NCBI RefSeq assembly: GCF_000471905.2
Contig: NW_006495648.1
Coordinates: forward strand, 579,492 to 643,491
DNA length: 64,000 bases
Reading direction: 5' to 3'
Source: Amborella trichopoda
Taxonomy: Eukaryota; Streptophyta; Magnoliopsida; Amborellales; Amborellaceae
Shown: piece after piece, positions 56,760 to 64,000 of the stretch
How the letters are laid out: each line of letters starts with the position of its first letter
How positions within the stretch are numbered: position 1 is the stretch's first letter
Program-made: the position numbers and the translations under genes
The notes under the pieces: model-generated
What the model saw: the letters and a program-made list of their open reading frames with translations, nothing else
The model's database searches: none
Told to the model about the DNA's origin: nothing

Positions 56760-59700
56760 GGAAAATGGAGCATTCTCTGGAGCATTCTCTCAGGTCATTG
56801 CCCCATATCTAATGGTACGGGCACCAATGGTTCTTAGTTCGTTGAGCAAGGTGCTTGGGTTGCCTCACTAGCGTTGGTGTGATGATGCCTTCTTACAGCA
56901 TCATAACAAACAAGGCAAGGAGGAGATCGGGCGCTTCATCATCATCATGGATTATCACTATGTGAGAGGCCTATGTTGCCCCATATGCCTTCTTTAGCTC
57001 TTCGAGCTTTATCTGACCCTTTGAATTAGGGCTTTATCTGACCCTTCTGTGGGGTGATTTATCCTCCGATGATATGCATAGTAATTCGCATGACTATCGA
57101 ATCCAGCTTGATCAGGGAACTTGGTCTCTGTGAGCTTGATCATGTTATGTTTGAGTAATAATCGGAGTAGTGTAGGGACCTATTCCTTTTCAAAAAGGTA
57201 AACTTTATTCTTTTGCTTGGCCCAATAATCATCCCGATTAAGGTTCGCAGGTGGGGGTACGTGGTTGTACGATTGTTGTTGTTTGCCTGACTGAGGTGCT
57301 TTTGTTGTGTTTAACCCTTTGGAGAGGTCCAAAGTTTGGGAGGAAGCTTCCTTTGGATCGCTTAGGGTGACGGCCACACTCATCACTCCTTTCTATTGGT
57401 TGCCTCGAGTGTTAGTCCGAGCGTTACTATTGTCCCCGGTTGTTCCCTAAGCTTGCTTGCTATTGTCGTGACCCGCCATGGTGACGTGACAGACTTTCTA
57501 TGCGGACCGACTTTGAGATAAGTTCTGACATGGAGGTCGGATTGGAGGCCTCAACATGTAGAGAAATTTCAAGTCGCATGTTTTTCACATAGGTTTGATA
57601 TGCTTCCTTCTCAGGCATAGGATTGGGATGGCAAGTGGCCAAATTTCTCCACCTTCATATGAATTGATCACCAGGCTCATCGGGATATTGAGTTAAGGTG
57701 AGAAGCTCGATGGTTTGAACCTCTCTCTCGATCTTATAGAAGCGTTGGTGGAACAGTTTCTCCGTTTCCTCCCAAGTATGTACTGAGTTTTGGGGAAGCC
57801 GAGCATAACACTGAAAAGCTGGGCCATCAAGGGTTTAAACAAACTTACGAAGAAGGAGTCTCCCATCTGCTACTGTCTCTCGACATGCTGCTTGCAAGTG
57901 GGCGATATGCTGGTTCGAGGACGTGGCTTCATTGAATAGGGGAAACTTCCCTTTCTTGTAATATGAGGGAAACAACACCTGGTCAATGTATGAAGGTACG
58001 ACTTTTGATAAGGCATTGCACCCTGTATTCTCGGGATTTGTCTGTTCTTTAAGCTATGGTCAGCATAGCATCGATGTTTGCCTGTGAGATGGGGTGAGGA
58101 AAAGAATTGTCATGTGAGGCAGAGGGAAAGGGCTGCATTGGAGGTGTATCATCTAAGTGATGGGAATTGACCTCATGGTTAACCGATTGTCATGTGGCAT
58201 CTATGCGATCAATCTTCTCCATCATTACGTGCACCATTTCTATGAACTTATTCATATGCTCTTCGTGAGAGTCGTCAGGTTCGTTAAAACCCATTACACT
58301 GACTGTTTCTTCAAGAAGGTCAGCCTTAGATGCATTTGAGGGAACTTGACGGGTCGCACGTGGTAGATCAGTCAGCATGCCCCGACTGGACTCGAGTCTT
58401 ATATGCCGATCGCGTGAGGACCGGTTCTCGACGATCTTGGGACCGTAGCTACTGAATGGCTGGATCACGGTTCATGGACTTCTTCTTCAGGCTCTAGCAT
58501 ATGGAGAGGGTAGAAGGAGTTCAGGTGAAGAGGGTCATCAGAGCTGGTTGCCCCGACTGCCTTGGTCGCTTCCTTGATCAGAATTTGCAGACCTCTATCG
58601 CGTTTAGCTTTGAAGTTTTGATGGATCTCCTGCCAGAACTGCGATCGATACTGCGGCTGGTCAACCCTTCTTGTGCAAGAAAGAGTTGTCTCCAATAAGT
58701 GAAGCAACGGGTGCGGGCCAAGAACTGAGGTCATCCTGGCAGATGAAGATAAAGGACTTGATCTCTCGCCGGGTTTTTGCCCTAAGCTCTTTTAGGGGCT
58801 TCAAAGGCAAGACCGATATGATGGGGCTGGTCTAATATGGTACTCTTAGGGAAGGTATTTGAGTACCAAGGTTGTAGGTGCTTACCCAAAGGAGAAGGGG
58901 CAAGCAGGAGAAGGGTTGACTCATGAAAGCACCTGAGTCGGGAGTGAGGGGTTGTCTGTGATAGTGGCACGTGTGCGCCCCTAGAAGAACGATCGTGGGT
59001 GACCTTGGGGTCAACCCAGGCTCGAGAAAGTGTTATGGCTTTAAGAGGTCGAGAATTCTGAGCAAGTGTCTGTAAGAGAACAGGTGGAAGCCTACCCCTA
59101 ACAGGGTGCACTAATGTGTGCTGTATGGGAGGACGAGGGAGTCGCCTCCTATGTACTCGAGTTGATGTAACGACAACGTTGCCCTGAGTGGTGGGATGCA
59201 CATGCATAACGTGTGCAGGACCTAGCCTTAAATGTCCTGATCCTGAACACTGACTGGAGGTAACATAAGGGATGCTCCAAGGTGTGGCTCGAATGGATGA
59301 TCCACGAACCTTAAGGTGTGTGTGGGAGGTGGAGGCCTCAGGGTCTCCACCTGGATGTGTGGGGCCTCTATAGATAGAGACGCGTGGTGGTGTAGGAATG
59401 TGGGGGGTAACCTTATAGTGACCCACATAAGCAATGAAAACTTATTTTCCTTTTGCAGCAAGGGACTGGGCAGCCTTCCGGTGTAACTCGGCAATACGAC
59501 TAACAAGTGACTTGTCAGTGATAGGGTGCATGCTATGAGTAGTGGCATGTGTGCCACCGATGCGGGATGTCATGCTGGAAGTTCCACCAGAACTAGGAGA
59601 TGGGGAGTTAGGGACCTTTATGTCCCTCCTCATATCAAAGTTAAGACCTAGGAGCCAGACACTAGGTCTTTGCTCAAAAGGAAGGTTGGGAATGAAGTTC

Positions 59701-59786
59701 GAGGAACTTGTCCTGGGGAACGTTCGCGAATGCAAGGATCAGAAATCTCCGAGTCGGATAAACGAGTTTAGAAACCTAGCAGCCAT
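56760..59786 (-). pseudogene. gag of element D
   Basis: Starts MAARFLNSFIRLGDF at 59786 and meets a stop at once; the following frame (59735-59442) reads RRDIKVPNSPSPSSGGTS and HPITDKSLVSRIAELHRKAA. Frame 59426-58782 (214 codons) is Pro/His/Arg-rich. The acidic frame 58468-58190 contains EHMNKFIEMVHVMMEKIDRI. The capsid region is broken into three frames at 58060-57640. NLNRDDYWAKQKNKVYLFEK lies at 57240-57185, and a WCPYH-stop-IWG zinc-like cluster near 56820. Many stops; not functional. Confidence 0.75.
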
Positions 59787-59857
59787 GTGATGTGTGAAAA
59801 TAGAAAGACAACAGAGAAATTAGCCAAACAAGAATGATCCGACAAAGAGGTAATACG

Positions 59858-59875
59858 TCCCCAGTTGAATCTCCA
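59858..59875 (-). promoter_or_regulatory. Primer binding site, element D
   Basis: On - this reads 'tggagattcaactgggga', three bases after the LTR end 'cctaacca'. Same position and type as in A and C. Confidence 0.8.
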
Positions 59876-60529
59876 AGTTGGTTAGGTGCCTCGATCTCGC
59901 CCTCTGGATTTAGAAGATCGGGAGGCACGCGTTTTGGGTTTTAGGGGAACGCGGGACTTTGAGATCGCTCTATCGAGAACCTTGCTCAGGAGCGAGGGCA
60001 GATATACCAACCGATGAGAGAGGAATTTAAGGTGGGTTCGGGACTTACTCGGGCTGGTTCGAGTAGGCGCCATCTTAGATCATGAAGAAAGCCCCCCAAT
60101 CGTAGAACTAGTTTGGAATCGCCTTCCTTGGCCTGTATTCTCTTATTTCTGCAATCACACACACGGTTAAATTTACAAGACAAGTGGGCCAAAAGAGGCC
60201 CCACCTTGTCTTTGAATGAAGATACACATGTGTACACATCTAAGAGAGGCAAAGGGAAACGAATAGTAGAGCAGCGAAATCGGGAAGATAAGAATTTGAC
60301 TACATGATTAGACTTAACACAGCAGCAAGACCAGCAAGTGATTGACCCAGCATGGTAGCAAAGCGGGTACGGTAACTAGACCGGCACAACAACAATGCTA
60401 CTAGATGTTAGAACGATCATTGGCCAGTCGGGCACAATGGGTAGCCAATCCTGGTAGTAAGGCGGGTACGGTGACTAAGACCGGCTCAGCAGCAATACTA
60501 CTAAACAATAAGACTCTCATGGCAATGTT

Positions 60530-61250
60530 TGTCTCAGCCGCTCTTGGTCAAACAAGAGAGAGAGAAGAAAGAAGAGAGAGAAAGAGAGACATGCATAATA
60601 CTACGGATGTTGTGCATGGGAGAAGAAGACGAGATGAGCAATGAGAGAGAAAGGAAAAAGGGAGGGAGGAATGATAGGAGGAAAAGAATGAAGAAGAAGA
60701 AAAAGAGAGAGAAGGAAGAAAGGAGAACCTAGACAGTGATGATAGAGAAGATAGAAAATAACATGGACGACGATGAGCTTCTGCCGTCCACTATAGAAGG
60801 GTAAGAAGAGAGAAAAAACATGGATGGCGATGTGCTTCTATCATCTGTGTGAGAAGAAGAAGAGCGAGAAGACATGGGCGATGATGTGCTTCCACCGTCT
60901 GTGTTAGAGGAAGAAGAGAGAGAAGACATGGGCGGCGAGTGTCAGAGGAAAAAGAAGAGAGAGAAGACATGAACGGTGATGTGCTTCTATCGTCCGTGTC
61001 AGAGGAAGAAGAAGAGAGAGAAGACATGGGCGACGATGTGCTTCCACCATCTATGTTAGATGATTAAAAGGAGAGAGAAGAGATGAGCAGCGATGTGCTT
61101 CCGCCGTCCGTGTCAGATGATTAGGAAGAGGAGAAAACATAAGCGGTAATGTGATTCCACCGTTCATGATAGAGAAAGAAGAAGAGAGAGAAAACACAGA
61201 CGGTGATGAGCATCCACCATCCATGATAGAGAATTAGACAAGGAGACTTT
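60530..61250 (-). repeat. Hairpin minisatellite of element D's LTR
   Basis: Units of about 55-65 bp, on + 'gaagacatgggcgatgatgtgcttccaccgtctgtgt' type, each followed by 'gaagaagagagag'. Arms 'catgggcg' and 'cgtctgtgt' pair imperfectly. Flanked by GA-rich tracts. Confidence 0.8.
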
Positions 61251-61339
61251 GACAGAGGCCAGGCCCGCCACTCAGGTTAAGGCCTGACTCATTGTTTGAG
61301 TCCCTGAAGCAATAAGCCATCATGTCAGGCGATAGATTC

Positions 61340-61640
61340 CGCCATGCATGAACGGAAAGGAAGAATAAAGAGAGAGCGAACAAAGAGAGATGGAAAGAGA
61401 GGAAAATGAAAGGAAAGATGAAGAGAGAGAAGGAATGTGGATGAAAAGATCATAGAAGAAAAAGGAAAGAGAGATAAAGGCACGAAGAGAGAGAAAGAGA
61501 GAGAAAATAAAAGAGAGAAAGAGAGATAGAGATGAGAGAGAAGAGAGACAGGGATGACAGAGAAAAGAGGAGGGAGAAAATTGCCTTATCGAAGGGTACC
61601 AACCCTTTTCTTCTCTCTCCTCTTTCTCTCTCCAAGATGC
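61340..61640 (-). repeat. GA/CT tract of element D's LTR
   Basis: GA-rich on +, the reverse of the CT tracts at 5811, 22738 and 33965. Overlapping open frames are compositional. Confidence 0.9.
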
Positions 61641-61727
61641 ACCCACGAACTCAAGGAAAAAATTCAAGTTTTATTGATCAATGTGTAGAATGAACGGGGG
61701 GGGGTCTTTACAATTAGGTTTTGCATG

Positions 61728-61735
61728 TTTATATA
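61728..61735 (-). promoter_or_regulatory. LTR TATA box (element D)
   Basis: On - 'tatataaa' after 'catgtttgggcccaattc', the family's conserved promoter context. Confidence 0.7.
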
Positions 61736-63017
61736 GAATTGGGCCCAAACATGGGTGTACACTCAAAATATACCTAAATTGATGATAATTAAAATTTAAT
61801 TCAATCAAAAGAAATTCTTAAAATGGGTGCAAAAGGATTATTTTGGCCTTGCCCAATAATAGATGAAATCTCAGAACCGCCCATGCTGCTGCTACCTTAG
61901 AACTTGTGTGATCTTTTATGACTGATCTGGGGTTGCCCTGATGCTTGTTTGATCGAAAGATGATTGTTTTCTTATAGGGCTCGGCATGGCAATCAATCTG
62001 ATAGCAACTTCAAACCATGAATCATGTTTTTAAGCCACGATCATATGACTTGAAATTTGGATGAATCTTGAAAACTTTGAATCGATAGTGTGCTCATTCC
62101 TTGATGTTTCTTCATGGTTTCTTCACTAGATCACACTAAGCATGCCGTCACGATCACGTGGCAACAAACGCAGCTTAATTTCGTGCCCGGACGAAGATTT
62201 CGCAACTTTAGAATTTTGGCTGGAATCTAGAATTTCGGCACCAGAATTTACAGCCAACCTATTGGCTTCGTGTGCGAAATCCGATAGTTCATCATGTACT
62301 AGGATTGGACCAAAGATAGCCCTAGACCTTACACACATGATGGAATTGGTCTCATGTCAATTCGATGCGCTAGCGCCATCGTTCGACCGCTCGAGTGAGG
62401 CGTGTCACTGCTGATTTTCTGCAACTTCTTTCACAGATCAGCAAATTCTCTCTAGCTTTTCTCCTTGTTCGGGTGTCGTCACGGGGCATGCCATATATCG
62501 AAACAAACATCTTGATGACACGAACACACGCACAAAATTTGAGATATGAACCCCCAAAGCCACTACCCAAGACTGCTATTTAATGGAGTTTGTTTGTAGG
62601 GTGGCCACACGAGAATAGTGTGTGACTCCTCCTGTTTCGATCATTTGTCGATAACTTCTTCTTGAACCCTTGGGGGTTTTCAATCATGCCGGATCTAATA
62701 ACAGCAGTCCCACAACAATTTGATACATCGAAAATAAAGTTCTAGTTAACGGGTCCGTTTCACGGGGAGCTAGAGACTGATTTTTCCAAATTTTGTTTCT
62801 TTGTCTGCACTACCTTAAACATGTCGGATTACGACGAAACTTGGCAGATGGCCTTTTCAAGTGCTTAGGAGGACTCTGACTCATTCTGGGGCAGTTATGA
62901 GACTATTAAGAATTCCACTATATGTATCGAGAATTCCATTGTATGTTAGGCTTTATTGACAAGCTTCCTCTTTATTCCGCATCGGGGACGCAAGGTGATG
63001 AAAAATATTTTCAAACA

Positions 63018-63338
63018 GGGAATAGTAACAAGAACCACATGTATCTCAAACTCTATCTCCCTTACTGGAGGTAAGGATGATACTTCTTCGGGAAAGACCT
63101 CTGGGTATTCTCTTACCACTGGTATCTCTCCTAACTTAGACTAGACATCTCAATTCTCTACCACATAAGCTAAGTATCCAACACACCTTTTTACCAAAAG
63201 ATGGTGGGCCTGAAGGGTCGTAATAAAATGTAAAGGGGAAGTGTCTTTGGTACCAATAATGTGTAATTCCGGTCGGTTAGGGTGCCTAAGAGTCACGGTT
63301 TTATTATAACAGTTGACAGTTGCATAATGTGTGGACAA
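63018..63338 (-). pseudogene. Protease-RT linker and RT start of the chromovirus
   Basis: Frame 63338-63150 (YNKTVTLRHPNRPELHIIGT, LVKRCVGYLAYVVEN) is the usual linker between protease and RT (CYGYLA..V). After a stop the text continues IPVVREYPEVFPEEVSSLPP and VREIEFEI to VTIP at 63018-63030. In intact relatives this is followed by PISxAPYRMAPAEL; here D's LTR begins instead. Confidence 0.75.
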
Positions 63339-63417
63339 TCAGTCCATGCCCAAAGTCCCAAATATATAAAAGTAACGAATCTATGGGCAGGACACACCCT
63401 TCAAGCGAAACCCCACA

Positions 63418-63648
63418 TTATTTATAGACTATATCAGTATCCATAGAAGCCCCCACGAGTGTGCATACTATTAAAGTCCAGTTTAGCAGTGAACGTTCAA
63501 TGTTCATATGACACGCAAATTCAGGTGCAACAAAGGAATAAGAAGAGCCAGGGTCTATCAAAATTCTAGCTTTTATACCCCAGATAGAGAGCATACCTCG
63601 GATCATTGAGGTAGATGCCTTAGCTTCCAGTACCGTGAGTGCAAACAC
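63418..63648 (-). pseudogene. Aspartic protease of the chromovirus fragment
   Basis: Frame of 76 codons: RVFALTVLEAKAS-type start, GMLSIWGIKARILIDPGSSY with the DPG-type active site, then FVAPEFACHMN and DTDIVYK, followed by a stop. This is the retropepsin N-terminal half; the linker continues at 63338-63150 in a second frame. Confidence 0.75.
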
Positions 63649-63649
63649 A

Positions 63650-63800
63650 CGACCTTGGGTCTTTAGTCAGTTCTCCAGCCTTTTCGTGGGATAGTCCTTG
63701 ATTACGTGGCCAAACTTTCCACAACCAAAACATGTTTTTGACTTCCTGTAGCACTCAGATGTAGATTGGTTATTCATTTCGCAGTGGGAGCAGGCCGGGC
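63650..63800 (-). pseudogene. gag zinc knuckle of the chromovirus fragment
   Basis: On - at about 63750-63700 the text reads CFGCGKFGHVIKDYP. The canonical CX2CX4HX4C has its last Cys replaced by Tyr. A preceding CSHCEMNNQSTSECYRKSK also looks knuckle-like. A stop (LEN-stop) follows before the protease frame. Confidence 0.7.
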
Positions 63801-64000
63801 TATCCCTAACGTCACCTAGAAGGGTCCTTTGAATTTTCGGGTTACTTTGATTTGTCCTTCCTCCAAAGTCTTTTCTAAGAGGAGGCCGAGTCTTCCTCCC
63901 AACATTCTCAGATGGCGTGGACTTTGCTTTCCCTTCCTTTCTCAGCCGAAAATCCTCACAGTCCTTCTAAAATTTTATCGTGAGTTTCACTAATGAGGAG

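Larger units (their letters stand above)
49151..63017 (-). mobile_element. Element D: gag-RT-RH-INT copy without protease
   Basis: Read on -: 5' LTR (63017-59879), PBS, gag, connector, RT, RNase H, second RNase H, integrase and 3' spacer truncated at the junction with C. The connector passes directly into the segment before RT within one open frame, so the protease region is deleted. There is no antisense PMD gene after integrase. The LTR start interrupts a chromovirus frame, giving a precise 5' boundary. It is the only copy here with replication enzymes, all with some damage. Confidence 0.85.
59879..63017 (-). repeat. 5' LTR of element D, complete (3139 bp)
   Basis: Begins on - with 'tgtttgaaaatattttt' at 63017 and ends 'cctaacca' at 59879. 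The start is supported twice: it matches A's 3' LTR start (21315), and the chromovirus reading frame is cut exactly there. The bases just outside (63018-63022, 'gggaa' on +) are the candidate target duplication; its partner is lost with the 3' LTR. Confidence 0.85.
63018..64000 (-). mobile_element. Chromovirus-like Ty3/gypsy fragment interrupted by D
   Basis: A second, unrelated Ty3/gypsy type, running off the right edge. Read on -: zinc knuckle, protease, linker and the first residues of RT (EYPEVFPEEVSSLPPVREIE, then FEI and VTIP), where D's LTR begins. The style (GKFGH knuckle, DPGSSYSFV active site, EVFPEE..LPPVREIEF) is that of Tekay/Del-type chromoviruses. Confidence 0.8.

Overview
This window looks like a piece of intergenic heterochromatin from a large-genome seed plant, probably a flowering plant. 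I see no intact host gene, no tRNA or rRNA gene and no prokaryotic gene organisation. Almost everything is decayed Ty3/gypsy LTR retrotransposon. The main family looks like the Tat/Ogre lineage: very long LTRs with CT-rich tracts and minisatellites, a 'tggcgactccactgggga'-type primer binding site, a Tat-type gag, RNase H plus a second archaeal-type RNase H, and an extra antisense reading frame between the sense genes and the 3' LTR. All domain names come from reading motifs by eye; nothing was searched.

Layout. 1-690: unassigned flank with a hairpin. 676-1255: four tandem units of about 135 bp. 1394-3672: broken plant-mobile-domain (PMD) coding locus on +. 3689-3721: GT microsatellite. 4797-23360: element A (+): 5'-truncated LTR, PBS, gag, connector, protease, antisense PMD frame (17630-14500), minisatellite-rich 3' spacer, 3'-truncated LTR. 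23361-25190: unassigned. 25190-27078: fragment E (-) with a protease. 27079-35742: element B (+), lacking its 5' end. 32521-49150: element C (+), which shares the single LTR at 32521-35742 with B. 49151-63017: element D (-): 5' LTR, gag, connector, RT, RNase H, second RNase H, integrase and truncated 3' spacer. 63018-64000: a different Ty3/gypsy element (chromovirus-like gag zinc knuckle, protease and start of RT, - strand) that D's LTR interrupts.

How the parts fit. A, B and C keep gag, protease (mostly deleted in B) and the antisense PMD/coiled-coil frame, and all three stop at the same place before RT. D keeps RT, RNase H and integrase but has lost the protease by a deletion that leaves an open 289-codon frame, and has no antisense PMD gene. 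The two forms are therefore complementary. A, C and D also share a TATA box on the antisense strand of the 3' spacer, about 0.95 kb upstream of the antisense start codon in A and C. All copies carry stops and frameshifts and look like old insertions.
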